Shown here piece by piece: positions 18,991 to 27,847 of a stretch of DNA of 64,000 nucleotides. Made by a program: the position numbers and the translations under genes. Source of the stretch: Sphingopyxis fribergensis (GTDB lineage: Bacteria > Pseudomonadota > Alphaproteobacteria > Sphingomonadales > Sphingomonadaceae); assembly GCF_000803645.1 (NCBI RefSeq), contig NZ_CP009122.1:3820501-3884500 (forward strand). The letters run 5' to 3'. Each line of letters begins with the position of its first letter. Within the stretch, counting starts at the first letter, position 1. The notes under the pieces are model-generated. The model did not search any database and had not been told where the DNA came from. It saw only the letters and a list, made by a program, of their open reading frames with translations.

Positions 18991-19344
18991 ATGACCGACA
19001 TAAATTATGGAATGGCGCGCCGCGCGCAGGCACTGGAAAAGGCACTTACTTTGCCGTTACCGGACGCTGTGTATGAGATTGTTCGCTACAATGACTGGGC
19101 GGGGCCGTTCGGATACACGATTGAACTGAGTGAGTTGCAGGCCAAAGGCTCGGATGTGGAGTTGCAAGAGTGGAAGAAAAAATCTCATCGACTGCGGGCT
19201 GATGCTTATGCCGTTGGAGATGCTGGTCTCAGATCTGATGACGGCTACGCTGCCGCTCGGGCGCGATTTGAGGCCACCAACCCCGGCTTTAACGAAGCGA
19301 GCTACGAAAGCGCGATAAGCCACGGCTTTCAACAAGCTCGGTAA
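18991..19344 (+). CDS. Hypothetical protein of atypical composition
   Basis: 117 aa, mostly helical by composition (MARRAQALEKALTLPLPDAV, ELQEWKKKSHRLRADAYAVG). No leader, no membrane segment, no motif recognised. Codon use is less GC-biased than the neighbours (TTATGG, TTGCAAGAG, AAAAAATCT), which suggests recent acquisition or weak selection. It follows the ArsR gene by 67 bp on the same strand. It could be an orphan; coding status rests mainly on an intact frame. Confidence 0.5.
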   Translation: MTDINYGMARRAQALEKALTLPLPDAVYEIVRYNDWAGPFGYTIELSELQAKGSDVELQEWKKKSHRLRADAYAVGDAGLRSDDGYAAARARFEATNPGFNEASYESAISHGFQQAR

Positions 19345-19391
19345 ATGACAGCTTCCCACCCCGAAGCAGACATCCATGCTCATCCCGCAAC

Positions 19392-19419
19392 AAAAGGGCC
19401 GGGAATCGCTTCCCGGCCC
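19392..19419 (-). terminator. Terminator of the M2 peptidase gene
   Basis: Perfect 10-bp stem GGGCCGGGAA (19396-19405) and TTCCCGGCCC (19410-19419), loop TCGC, followed on the minus strand by four T (19395-19392). It lies 23 bp past the stop codon. Confidence 0.8.
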
Positions 19420-19442
19420 CGTTACTCATCGCATTCGGCGGC

Positions 19443-21263
19443 TTACCACCCCGACGGCTTGCCCTTGTTCTGCTGGTCGAGCCATTTCTTCAGCGGCGCG
19501 AAATAGTCGGCCATCGCCTTGCCCGTCATTTCGCGGCTGCCGGTAAAGGCCTGCAGCGCATCGGGCCACGGCTTCGACGCGCCCATCTCGAGCATCGCAT
19601 TGAGCTTCGCGCCGACCTCCTTGTTGCCATAGAAGGAGCAGCGGTGGAGCGGCCCCTTCCAGCCCGCCTGCTTGCACGCGGCCTGATAGAATTGGAACTG
19701 CAGCACGCGCGCGAGGAAATAGCGCGTGTAAGGCGTGTTGCCGGGGATGTGGAACTTCGCGCCCGCGTCGAACGCGTTCGCCGGCCGCGCGCCCGGCGGG
19801 ACGATGCCCTGATATTGGGTGCGCATCTCGGTCCACGCCTTGTTGTAATCGGCGGGCTGGATCGAACCGTCGAAAACGCCCCAGCGCCAGCGGTCGACGA
19901 GCAGGCCGAAGGGCAGGAAGGCGACCTTGTCCATCGCCTGACGCAGCAGCAGGCCGATATCCTTGTCGGCGCTCGGCACCTTCGCCTTGTCGAGCAGGCC
20001 GATGTCGACGAGATATTGCGGCGTGATCGACAGCGCGACGAAATCGCCGATCGCCTCGTGGAAGCCGTCGTTCGCGCCGTTGAGGTACAGATAAGGCTGC
20101 TTGTTATAGGCGCGCTGGTAATAATTGTGGCCGAGCTCATGGTGGATCGTGATGAAGTCGTCGGCGTTCACCTTGATGCACATCTTGATGCGGATATCGT
20201 CCTTGTTGTCGATATCCCACGCCGACGCGTGGCAGACGACTTCGCGGTCGGCGGGTTTCAGGAACTGGCTGCGCTTCCAGAAGGTTTCGGGCAGCGGCGC
20301 CATGCCGAGCGACGAATAGAAATTCTCGCCCGCCTTGACCATGTCGAGCGGAGTCTTGCCCTGCGCGGTAAGCAGGTCGCCGATGTCATAGCCGAGGTCG
20401 CCCGTCCCGGCGGGCGCGACGAGCGGGTAGATATTGCCCCATTCCTGCGCCCACATATTGCCGAGCAGGTCGGCGCGGATCGGGCCGGTCTTCGGCTGCA
20501 CCGCGTCGCCATATTTTTCGTTGAGTTTCCAGCGGACATAGGTGTGGAGCGCGACATAGAGCGGCTTCATGTCCTGCCAGATCTTTTCAGTCAGCTTGGC
20601 GAATTCCTCGGGCGGCATGTCGTAACCCGAACGCCACATCGCGCCGGTGTCGGCGAAGCCCAATTCCTTCGCGCCCTCGTTCGCGATGCCGACCATCTTG
20701 GCATAGTCGTCCTTCATCGGCGCGCCGACCTTGTCGTGCCAGCTCGTCCACATTTCGGCGAATTGCGCGGGCGTGTTCTGAAGATTGCCCATCTCGGCTT
20801 CGATATCGGAGCCCGAGATTTCCTTGCCGTTCAGTGTGCCGCGGCCCTTGCCATATTGCGACTGCAGATCGGTCGCGATCATGTTGAGCTCGGTCGCGGC
20901 GCCCGGCTTGGTCGGTGCGGGGAGTACGAGCCCGGTGCGCAATATGTCGAGCTTGCGCTTGGTGTCGGCGCTGAGGCCGGCAACATCCTTATATTTGGCG
21001 GCTTCGAGCGCATATTTGACCGACTTTTCAGTCCCGACCGCATTGATCCGCGACGCCATCGCATCGGTATCTTCGGTCAGATAGGTGCTGTTGACCCAGT
21101 TCACCTGGCTCGCCTCGACCGTATAGTCGAACAGGTCCTTTTCGGCGGCGGCGATGAAGGCGTCGGCATCGGCCGCCGTCGGCGGAGCCGCCGTCTGTGC
21201 GGCGACAGGCGCCGCGACCGCGAGCGACAGGGCAAGCGACAAAGTCGAAATCATGGCTTTCAT
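19443..21263 (-). CDS. Peptidyl-dipeptidase, M2 (angiotensin-converting-enzyme-like) family
   Basis: 606 aa, exported (leader MKAMISTLSLALSLAVAAPV, cut after AQ). The Zn motif HHELGH (HEXXH, about residue 371) is followed 23-24 residues on by the Glu ligand in GFHEAIGD, as in ACE. YYQRAYNKQPYLYLNGANDG and the late WFxxPL-like regions agree with a full single-domain M2 enzyme. These release dipeptides from peptide C-termini in the periplasm. Upstream of the ATG a modest gap leads to a hydrolase on the same strand. Confidence 0.93.
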   Translation of the reverse strand: MKAMISTLSLALSLAVAAPVAAQTAAPPTAADADAFIAAAEKDLFDYTVEASQVNWVNSTYLTEDTDAMASRINAVGTEKSVKYALEAAKYKDVAGLSADTKRKLDILRTGLVLPAPTKPGAATELNMIATDLQSQYGKGRGTLNGKEISGSDIEAEMGNLQNTPAQFAEMWTSWHDKVGAPMKDDYAKMVGIANEGAKELGFADTGAMWRSGYDMPPEEFAKLTEKIWQDMKPLYVALHTYVRWKLNEKYGDAVQPKTGPIRADLLGNMWAQEWGNIYPLVAPAGTGDLGYDIGDLLTAQGKTPLDMVKAGENFYSSLGMAPLPETFWKRSQFLKPADREVVCHASAWDIDNKDDIRIKMCIKVNADDFITIHHELGHNYYQRAYNKQPYLYLNGANDGFHEAIGDFVALSITPQYLVDIGLLDKAKVPSADKDIGLLLRQAMDKVAFLPFGLLVDRWRWGVFDGSIQPADYNKAWTEMRTQYQGIVPPGARPANAFDAGAKFHIPGNTPYTRYFLARVLQFQFYQAACKQAGWKGPLHRCSFYGNKEVGAKLNAMLEMGASKPWPDALQAFTGSREMTGKAMADYFAPLKKWLDQQNKGKPSGW

Positions 21264-21338
21264 GGGGTGCGTCCTCTGGAATCTATCACAGCGCTCTCTG
21301 GCGCGATGACAGCAGCTTGGCGCGCGCCGAGGGCCGGG

Positions 21339-22091
21339 TCAAGCCGTGAGGAAGGCCACGATCGCTTCGCCAAGCTCGGGCTGGGTCACGCTCGACATAT
21401 GCGTGCCGGGAATCGTCGCGAGCCGCGCGTCGGCGAGCGCCGCGACCAGTTCGGGCGCCGAGCCATTGTCCTGATCGTCCGCACCGCACACGACGAGCAC
21501 CGGCATCGTCAGCGCCGCGAGCGCCTCGGGCGGGGTATCGGTGAAACTGTCCAGCAGGTGCCCCGCGGCGATGCGGTCGACCTTCATCGTCTTCATGAAC
21601 TGGATCGACATCCACGTGTCGTCGCCGCGCTTCGCCGTTTCATATTCGGCAATGACGCGCTTGAAGAATTGCCCGCGCTTTTCCCAGCCGGCGAGCCCGG
21701 CAAGCCCCATGCCGCCGAGGATCAGCCGGCACGGCCTTATCCCCGCAACGACCGCGCGGACGCTGGTGCGCGCGCCGAGCGAAAAGCCGCCGAGATCGAA
21801 GTCCGCAAGGCCCAGATGCCCAGTCAGGTCCTCCAGATCGCGCACCAGCACGTCGGGCGGATAATATTCCTCGTCGTGCGGCGCATCGCTCGACCCATGG
21901 ATACGCAGATCGGGCATGATCACGCGGTACCCCGCCGCCGCGATCCGCGCGGCGGTGCCGAATTTGATCCAGTTGACTTCGCCGCTCGAAAACAGGCCGT
22001 GGAGCAGCAGCAATGGGCGGCCTTCGCCCATTTCGCGCCACGCCAGCCGCACGCCGTCGCGTGCCTCGAAATATTGCGGTTCGATCGTCAT
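21339..22091 (-). CDS. Alpha/beta hydrolase
   Basis: 250 aa. The oxyanion strand LLLLHGLFSSG, the nucleophile elbow GGFSLGAR (Ser), the acid in VVCGADDQDN and the His in GTHMSS give a complete triad. The start at 22091 (MTIEPQYFEARDGVRLAWRE) begins the fold directly; the longer frame overlaps the next gene. Substrate unknown; an ester or lactone hydrolase is most likely. It lies 44 bp downstream of the HCCA-isomerase-like gene, probably co-transcribed. Confidence 0.88.
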   Translation of the reverse strand: MTIEPQYFEARDGVRLAWREMGEGRPLLLLHGLFSSGEVNWIKFGTAARIAAAGYRVIMPDLRIHGSSDAPHDEEYYPPDVLVRDLEDLTGHLGLADFDLGGFSLGARTSVRAVVAGIRPCRLILGGMGLAGLAGWEKRGQFFKRVIAEYETAKRGDDTWMSIQFMKTMKVDRIAAGHLLDSFTDTPPEALAALTMPVLVVCGADDQDNGSAPELVAALADARLATIPGTHMSSVTQPELGEAIVAFLTA

Positions 22092-22135
22092 GCGCCGCGC
22101 TATGCGCCCTTCGCGCCCGGTTGGGCAAGCACCGA

Positions 22136-22783
22136 TCAGCGCGGGCGCAGCCCCTTCTGCTCCATCCGCCACTTCGCCATTTCGATCCGGTCCTGCCCGA
22201 AAAAGGGCTCGCCATCGAACACCAAAGTCGGCACACCCCAATGCCCCGCGATTTCCAGCGCGACCTGGTTGGCGGCGATTTCGGTATCGAGCGCCACCGC
22301 TTCGGCTTCCGCCTCCGCGTCGAGTTCGGCAAGATCGAGATCGGCGCGGCTGGCGGCACCCGCCAGATGATCGCCGAGATGCCAGTCCTGCGCCCCGCCC
22401 CAGATCAGCTGCGCGACCTCATGCGCAAAGGCGAGGCCCTTGCCCCGCCGCGACGCCGTCTGCCCGAGCCGCGTCAGGCGATAGATATAAGGCTGCTCCG
22501 CGGCGATCGCGCGCGTCGCCAGATCCTGTACGATCGGGTCGGGACGCGGCGGACCAAAGGGGATGCCATGGAATTGCGCGACGCGGATCATGTCGCGCAC
22601 CGTATAGCTCAGCCAATTGGGGTGGTTGCGCTCAAAGAAATCGGGCTGCCGGACCGCGAGCGGATAGACCGGACGCAGGTTGATCGTCAGGTCGTGGCTG
22701 GCGGCGAGCGCGCGATAACGGCCGATAGCGAGATAGCTATACGGCGAACGGAAGGACCAGAAGAGGTCGGCGGTCAAACTCAT
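22136..22783 (-). CDS. 2-hydroxychromene-2-carboxylate isomerase-like (DsbA/GST-kappa) protein
   Basis: 215 aa thioredoxin-fold protein. FWSFRSPYSYLAIGRYRAL carries the Ser that replaces Cys in GST-kappa and HCCA isomerases and activates glutathione. PVYPLAVRQPDFFERN and the C-terminal WGVPTLVFDGEPFFGQDRIE agree with the family. The known relatives act in naphthalene breakdown, but no such genes are near, so the function is open. ATG 22783 (MSLTADLF) or 22798 could be the start. Confidence 0.82.
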   Translation of the reverse strand: MSLTADLFWSFRSPYSYLAIGRYRALAASHDLTINLRPVYPLAVRQPDFFERNHPNWLSYTVRDMIRVAQFHGIPFGPPRPDPIVQDLATRAIAAEQPYIYRLTRLGQTASRRGKGLAFAHEVAQLIWGGAQDWHLGDHLAGAASRADLDLAELDAEAEAEAVALDTEIAANQVALEIAGHWGVPTLVFDGEPFFGQDRIEMAKWRMEQKGLRPR

Positions 22784-22818
22784 GACGTCATCCTGCAAAA
22801 AAACGCGTCCGGCGCAAG

Positions 22819-22841
22819 CGGTGTAAAGAAAATTTACACCG
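22819..22841. promoter_or_regulatory. Inverted repeat upstream of the marR-emrAB operon (distal)
   Basis: Perfect 9-bp dyad CGGTGTAAA (22819-22827) and TTTACACCG (22833-22841), 5-nt spacer, between the HCCA-isomerase-like gene and the MarR gene. It may serve the minus-strand gene, whose start is 36 bp away, or be a second MarR site. Confidence 0.5.
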
Positions 22842-22877
22842 GATTCGAGATTGTTGGCCGTAACAACCGGATGTTGA

Positions 22878-22901
22878 ATATAGTAGCAATTGCTATTATA
22901 T
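22878..22901. promoter_or_regulatory. Candidate MarR operator
   Basis: A 24-bp near-perfect palindrome centred on TAGCAATTGCTA (22884-22895, perfect), with 11 of 12 arm positions paired. It ends 8 bp before the MarR ATG. Size, AT content and position fit a MarR-dimer operator that would autorepress the efflux operon. Confidence 0.7.
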
Positions 22902-22909
22902 CATAGTCC

Positions 22910-23356
22910 ATGAGCGAAACGATCGGATTCCTGTTGAATGACACCGCGCGCCTCTTTCGGCGTTCGTTCAACGCGCGTACGCGGGACAGCGGCATCACCG
23001 CGCTGCAATGGCGGCTGATCTCCTACCTGAAACGCCACGAGGGCATCCGGCAGGGGCCGCTCGCCGAACTGATCGAAGTCGAGCCGATCACACTGTCGCG
23101 GATGGTCGACCGGCTGGTCGAAGCCGAACTGGTCGAGCGCCGCGCCGACCCCGCCGACCGCCGCGCCTGGCAGCTTTACCTGACACCGCGCGCGAGCGAG
23201 CAGCTGAATGGCATGCGTCCCATTGCCGACGCGCTGACCGCCGAAGCGGTCGAAGGATTGAGCGCCGCCGAGATCGACCAGCTCACCAACCTTGTCGAGC
23301 GCGTCCGCGCCAATTTGTCCCGCCGCATTTGCCCAAAAGAAAAAGAGACCGCCTGA
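22910..23356 (+). CDS. MarR family transcriptional regulator
   Basis: 148 aa winged-helix regulator (ALQWRLISYLKRHEGIRQGP, LAELIEVEPITLSRMVDRLV, wing VERRADPADRRAWQLYLT). First gene of a tight marR-emrA-emrB unit; its stop codon overlaps the next start (TGATG). The palindrome just upstream suggests autoregulation, with relief by a substrate of the pump. The C-terminus is Lys-rich. Confidence 0.93.
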   Translation: MSETIGFLLNDTARLFRRSFNARTRDSGITALQWRLISYLKRHEGIRQGPLAELIEVEPITLSRMVDRLVEAELVERRADPADRRAWQLYLTPRASEQLNGMRPIADALTAEAVEGLSAAEIDQLTNLVERVRANLSRRICPKEKETA

Positions 23357-24450
23357 TGGACCAGCTCTCCCCATCCCGTCCGAAGGCCGAAGAGGCGACC
23401 CCGCCCAAAGCGGCGCCGAAGGCCGATCCATTGCCCGCACCCGTGGCCGAGACAGCGCCCAAGGCAAGCTGGCGCACGCGCATCCTGATGTTCGGTCTGC
23501 CCGCGCTGCTGATCGCGGGCGGCGCCGGCTGGTGGCTGACGAGCGGCGGGTCGGTGTCGACCGACAACGCCTATGTCCAGATGGACAAGGTCTCGGTCGC
23601 CGCGGAAGTCGGCGGCCGGATCACCGAAGTCGCGGTGCGCGACGGCCAACAGGTTGCGAAGGGGCAATTGCTGTTCCGCATCGACGGCGAACCCTATGCG
23701 CTGAGCGTCGCGCAGGCGACCGCGGCGATAGACGCGGCGCAAGTCGAGGTCGGCAATTTGTCGGCGAGCGCGAACACGTCGAGCGTCGACATCGCCGCAG
23801 CGCGCGAGGACGTCAAATTCGCCGAAGTCACCTTCCAGCGTCAGGCGGCGCTGATGGAAAAGGGCTTCACCACCAAGGCCGCCTATGACGCGGCGCGCCA
23901 CGCGCTCAGCCAAGCCCGCGAAAGCGTCCGCCAGGCCGAAGCCGCCGCCGCCGAGGCGCGCACCAAACTCGCCGGAGGCCCGTCGAGCGGGATCAATCCG
24001 CAGGTCGAGGCGGCGCGCGTCCAGCGCTCGCAGGCCGAGGTGAATCTTGGCCGCACGACGGTTCGTGCCCCGAGCGCTGGCCGGATCGCGCAATCTGATC
24101 GGCTCCAGGTCGGGCAGATGATGGTCGCGGGGCTGCCCGCGGTGACGCTCGTCGACACCGCGCATCCGTGGGTCGAGGCCAATTTCAAGGAAACAGACCT
24201 CGCCGACATGCGCGTCGGCCAGCGCGCCGAAATCAGCTTCGACGCCTATCCCGGCGTGAAGGTGCGCGGGCATGTCCTGACGATCGGCGCGGGCACCGGC
24301 AGCGAATTTTCGGTGCTCCCCGCGCAGAATGCCACCGGCAACTGGGTCAAGGTGACGCAGCGCGTGCCGGTGCGTATCGCTTTCGACGAAAAGCCCGCGC
24401 GCGACATGATCGCCGGCCTGTCGGCCGACGTCCAGGTGTTTACTAAGTAA
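23356..24450 (+). CDS. emrA: HlyD/EmrA-type membrane-fusion protein
   Basis: 364 aa periplasmic adaptor of a tripartite efflux pump. A cytoplasmic Pro/Ala tail (1-38) is followed by one membrane helix (about 43-62), then the half-motif TDNAYVQMDKVSVAAEVGGR, the lipoyl halves, a coiled-coil hairpin (about 130-215), LGRTTVRAPSAGRI, and the barrel ending ...GLSADVQVFTK. Partners are EmrB downstream and a TolC-type channel elsewhere. The start overlaps the MarR stop. Confidence 0.93.
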   Translation: MDQLSPSRPKAEEATPPKAAPKADPLPAPVAETAPKASWRTRILMFGLPALLIAGGAGWWLTSGGSVSTDNAYVQMDKVSVAAEVGGRITEVAVRDGQQVAKGQLLFRIDGEPYALSVAQATAAIDAAQVEVGNLSASANTSSVDIAAAREDVKFAEVTFQRQAALMEKGFTTKAAYDAARHALSQARESVRQAEAAAAEARTKLAGGPSSGINPQVEAARVQRSQAEVNLGRTTVRAPSAGRIAQSDRLQVGQMMVAGLPAVTLVDTAHPWVEANFKETDLADMRVGQRAEISFDAYPGVKVRGHVLTIGAGTGSEFSVLPAQNATGNWVKVTQRVPVRIAFDEKPARDMIAGLSADVQVFTK

Positions 24451-24456
24451 GGCCCC

Positions 24457-26046
24457 GTGGCGAGCAACGCCCTTCCCCGTCGGCCGTCCGCCGTGGCGCT
24501 CCCCAACGACGAATCGATCCCGCTGCACGAGCGCGTCCGTTACCGCGGTCTCTTGACCGTTGCGGTGATGGGCGCGTCGATCATGCAGATCCTCGATACG
24601 ACGATCGCCAATGTGGCGATCCCGCATATGCAGTCGGCATTGGGCGCGACGAGCGAAACCGTCACATGGGTGCTGACAAGCTATATCCTCGCCTCGGCGG
24701 TAGCGATGCCGATCACCGGCTGGCTCGCCGATCGCATCGGGCGGCGCGAATTGTTCATGGCCGCGGTCGTCGGCTTCATCATTGCATCAATGGCGTGCGG
24801 CGCGGCTCAGACGCTCGAACAGATGGTCGCTTTCCGCTTCCTGCAAGGCGTGAGCGCTGCCTTTATCGGCCCGCTGTCGCAATCGGTGATGCTCGACATC
24901 AACCCGCCCGAACGCCACGCACGCGCGATGTCGATCTGGGGCATGGGGATTATGATCGGTCCGATATTGGGCCCGATATTGGGCGGCTGGCTGACCGAAA
25001 GCGCCAATTGGCGCTGGGTCTTTTACGTCAACCTGCCGGTCGGGCTGATCACGCTCGCGATGATGTGGGCGCTGCTGCCCAAGACAAAAAGCGTCACGCG
25101 CCGCTTCGACCTGTTCGGTTTCTCGATGCTCGCGCTGGGGCTTGCCGCATTGCAGCTGATGCTCGACCGCGGCGCGCATCAAGACTGGTTCGACAGCATC
25201 GAAATCTGGATCGAGCTGGGCGTCGCCGTCTCGTGCCTGTGGATGTTCGTCGTCCATATGTTTACCGCGCGCGCGCCGCTGTTCAGCCGCCTGATGCTCG
25301 CCGACCGCAACCTCGTCACCGCGATGGGCTTCATGGTCGTGATCGGCGTCGTGATGTTCGCGTCGATGGCGCTGTTGCCGCCGATGCTCCAGAACCTGTT
25401 CGGCTGGCCGGTGATCGACACCGGCGTCGCGCTTGCGCTGCGCGGCGTCGGCATCCTCGCCAGCATGTGGGTCGCGGGGCAGTTGCTCGGCAAGATCGAC
25501 GCGCGCTGGCTGGTCGGCACGGGCCTGCTCATCGCCGCTTACTCGCTCTGGCAGATGAGTCACTGGTCGCTCGAAATGGGGATGCAGCCGGTGATCATCA
25601 GCGGGCTGGTCCAGGGTCTCGGCATGGGCCTGATCTTCATCCCGCTCAACACCATGGCGTTCGCGACGATCCAGCCGCAGTATCGCACCGACGGATCGAG
25701 CCTGCTCAACCTGTTCCGCAGCCTCGGCGCCTCGGTCGGCATTTCGGTGGTCACCACCCTGCTCGGGGCGAATATCCAGACGAGCCATGAGGATCTGGCG
25801 GCGCATGTCACCAACAGCTCGATTGCGCTGCTCGACCCGTCGACCGCCGATCGGTTCGGTATCGCGGGCGACACCGCGATGGCGATGGTCAATGCAGAGA
25901 TCAACCGGCAGGCGGCGATGGTCGCCTATATCGACGATTTCTGGCTGATGATGTGGGTGACGCTGGCGTCGGTGCCGCTGGTGTTACTGCTACGCCCGCC
26001 GAAGCCAGGCGGGCCGAAGGCGTCGGCGGCGGATATGGGACATTAG
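24457..26046 (+). CDS. emrB: DHA2 family multidrug transporter (EmrB/QacA type)
   Basis: 529 aa, 14 predicted membrane helices. Motifs: LDTTIANVAIPHMQ in helix 1 (DHA2 signature), GWLADRIGRRELF (motif A), and the antiporter motif C in helix 5 (GIMIGPILGPILGGWL). It exports drugs by proton antiport through EmrA. The GTG start at 24457 lies 6 bp after emrA; the first 25 residues are polar. The late SLLNLFRSLGASVGISVVTT is typical. Confidence 0.94.
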   Translation: MASNALPRRPSAVALPNDESIPLHERVRYRGLLTVAVMGASIMQILDTTIANVAIPHMQSALGATSETVTWVLTSYILASAVAMPITGWLADRIGRRELFMAAVVGFIIASMACGAAQTLEQMVAFRFLQGVSAAFIGPLSQSVMLDINPPERHARAMSIWGMGIMIGPILGPILGGWLTESANWRWVFYVNLPVGLITLAMMWALLPKTKSVTRRFDLFGFSMLALGLAALQLMLDRGAHQDWFDSIEIWIELGVAVSCLWMFVVHMFTARAPLFSRLMLADRNLVTAMGFMVVIGVVMFASMALLPPMLQNLFGWPVIDTGVALALRGVGILASMWVAGQLLGKIDARWLVGTGLLIAAYSLWQMSHWSLEMGMQPVIISGLVQGLGMGLIFIPLNTMAFATIQPQYRTDGSSLLNLFRSLGASVGISVVTTLLGANIQTSHEDLAAHVTNSSIALLDPSTADRFGIAGDTAMAMVNAEINRQAAMVAYIDDFWLMMWVTLASVPLVLLLRPPKPGGPKASAADMGH

Positions 26047-26089
26047 CGGCGGTGGCGGCTTTGGGGTGGTGCGCGGACTTCCCCACATT

Positions 26090-26122
26090 CGTCATTGCCG
26101 CGAAAGCGGGAATGACGAAGTA
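26090..26122. repeat. Short REP-like palindrome
   Basis: CGTCATTGCCGCGAAAGCGG followed by GAATGACG forms a near-perfect dyad in the 114-bp gap between emrB and the convergent GFA gene. It belongs to the short palindromic type common between genes in this group. Confidence 0.5.
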
Positions 26123-26160
26123 TTAGAATGGAACGACCGCAATCGATCGCGATCAGGCAC

Positions 26161-26616
26161 TCAACCCGCTCGGCGGGCCATCGCGAGCCGCATGAATTCC
26201 GCAGGGTCGGGACTTTCGGGAAAGGTCGGCACCCCGTGATCGATCGCGATCCAGCTACGTTTCCGGCTGCTCCACATATGCGCGAAGGGCTCAAGCCCCG
26301 ACGGATCGTCAAGCGTCCCACCGCGCACGATCGTCATCGCGGGGTAGACGGTGTTCGCATTGCACACGCGGCTGAAACAGTCGGGGCAATGCCGGTTGAT
26401 CGTCGTCCCGCCCGACGGGCGCTCGGTTGAAAAGGTCATGTTGCGCCCCGTCAGTGTCAAAGCGTCGGTCGATACAATCACCTGATCGGCAAAGGCGCTC
26501 GCGGTCGATTTCTGGCAATCGATGCAGTGACAGCAGTAATTGAGCAGCGGCCCGTCCTGCTCGAAGCGGTACCGCAATTGTCCGCAGCGGCAGCCGCCAG
26601 TGATCGTGGTCGGCAT
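26161..26616 (-). CDS. GFA family (glutathione-dependent formaldehyde-activating-like) protein
   Basis: 151 aa zinc-binding beta-tent protein. Cys pairs are visible: GGCRCGQLRY, then YCCHCIDCQKSTASAFADQV, and HCPDCFSRV. These are the GFA/CENP-V zinc ligands. Despite the family name, most members have unproven function. Its ATG overlaps the stop of the upstream lipoprotein gene by one base (TAATG), so the two are probably translated in series. Confidence 0.87.
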   Translation of the reverse strand: MPTTITGGCRCGQLRYRFEQDGPLLNYCCHCIDCQKSTASAFADQVIVSTDALTLTGRNMTFSTERPSGGTTINRHCPDCFSRVCNANTVYPAMTIVRGGTLDDPSGLEPFAHMWSSRKRSWIAIDHGVPTFPESPDPAEFMRLAMARRAG

Positions 26617-27221
26617 TAGCGGAAGAAGCAGTTGGTGCCCGCGAATAGCGCGTCGATCTTGGCCGCATCGCCGGGCGCGGCGAACATACCACCGATCAGA
26701 TTGTCGCCGGTGCCGATGCTGAATTCCTCGCCCAGCGTGCTATCCTCGAGATCGACGATCGTCACCGATTCGGATGCCTTGGCGCGCGTTGTGCCGATGC
26801 CGATGCCGCTCATCGTCGAATAGGTCGCGGCGCCCGGCTCGTTGCCGAGGAACCAGCCGGCGAATTTGCCGTTCTGAAAATTGAGCGTCATCGCGTCGTA
26901 GCGCGTGAATTCCATCGAGCCCGCGCCGCATTCGGCGTTGGTGCTGCGATCATCCTCTTTGCCCGCGACGTTCGCGAGAGCGCTTTCGGCCTGCGCGCGC
27001 GGGACGCCGAAGGGGAGCAGGCTGGTCTTGCCACTATTCTTGTCGACGAAACGCAGGCCGTCGCCATCGAGGCTGACTGCGGTGGTCGCGGCGTTCGGGC
27101 CGTCGGCCTTCGCCTCGGGCATTGCTGGAGCGACAGGGTCGGCGTCAACCGGGGCCTTGTCGGCAGCGGGATTGCACGCGGCGAGCATCGCCACCATTGC
27201 GAGGGTCGTGAACTTGCGCAT
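26616..27221 (-). CDS. Lipoprotein of unknown function
   Basis: 201 aa. Lipobox LAAC near residue 15 after a short leader (MRKFTTLAMVAML). The mature part has LLPFGVPRAQAESALANVAG, which resembles a pseudo-repeat of a small beta-rich domain, and a C-terminal block with ECGAGSMEFTRYDAMTLNF and TNCFFR; the two Cys could form a disulfide. No family recognised. Sits between the DUF2238 and GFA genes in one minus-strand run. Confidence 0.75.
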   Translation of the reverse strand: MRKFTTLAMVAMLAACNPAADKAPVDADPVAPAMPEAKADGPNAATTAVSLDGDGLRFVDKNSGKTSLLPFGVPRAQAESALANVAGKEDDRSTNAECGAGSMEFTRYDAMTLNFQNGKFAGWFLGNEPGAATYSTMSGIGIGTTRAKASESVTIVDLEDSTLGEEFSIGTGDNLIGGMFAAPGDAAKIDALFAGTNCFFR

Positions 27222-27223
27222 GC

Positions 27224-27847
27224 CTATCTCCTGTTCCTGATGATCGGCCCCATCGCCAGCACTACTATCGCACCGAGCGTTGCCAGCGCCATATCCTTTT
27301 GCGCGTCCCAGATGTCGCCCTGTTGCCCGTTATAGCGGTCGGCGGTGTCGCCCGCCGCGACGATGGTGAGCAGCCATTCGAAGATTTCATACAGGCAGGA
27401 TGTCGCCAAAACCCAGCCGAGCACGGTTAACGCCGCACCGCGCGGACCGAGCCCGCCGCAGCGCCTTGCGATTTCGGCGACGGGGATCACCGACAGTGCG
27501 CCGAAGGCGAAATGGACGAGACGGTCGTAATGATTGCGCGTCCAGCCGAAGGCGTCGGAGAGGCTCGTGCCGGTGAGCGCGCGCGCCCAGTCGTCATAGG
27601 GGACGTTGCTGTAAGCATAGCGCCCCCCGAGCGTGTGAAGCGCCATGAACGCCACGATGCACGCGACCGATGCGGTCGACAGCGGCCAGCGGCGGAGCAG
27701 CCAAGGCGACGCCACGATCAGCAGCATCGTCGGGATATGCTGGAGCAGCGCGACCTCGGGATAAGGCTGGTCGATCTGCGCGAAGAGCAGCAGCACGAGA
27801 AGCAGGCCGAACAGGCGGCGCTGCGCGGGCGCGGTGGCGGCGCTCAC
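27224..27847 (-). CDS. DUF2238 (YjdF-like) membrane protein
   Basis: 207 aa, six or so membrane helices. Family pattern: GGRYAYSNVPYDDWARALTG, RNHYDRLVHFAFGALSVIPV, and YEIFEWLLTIVAAGDTADRY then GDIWDAQKDMALATLGA. His, Asp and Glu inside helices are conserved in the family, but its activity is unknown. It starts with GTG at 27847, overlapping the stop of the upstream DDAH-like gene (GTGA). Confidence 0.85.
   Translation of the reverse strand: MSAATAPAQRRLFGLLLVLLLFAQIDQPYPEVALLQHIPTMLLIVASPWLLRRWPLSTASVACIVAFMALHTLGGRYAYSNVPYDDWARALTGTSLSDAFGWTRNHYDRLVHFAFGALSVIPVAEIARRCGGLGPRGAALTVLGWVLATSCLYEIFEWLLTIVAAGDTADRYNGQQGDIWDAQKDMALATLGAIVVLAMGPIIRNRR

Noticed and set aside
19644..22370. A 908-codon plus-strand open frame opposite the M2 peptidase and hydrolase
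   Set aside because: Shadow frame in high-GC DNA; Arg-rich with no motif, while the minus strand encodes complete families.
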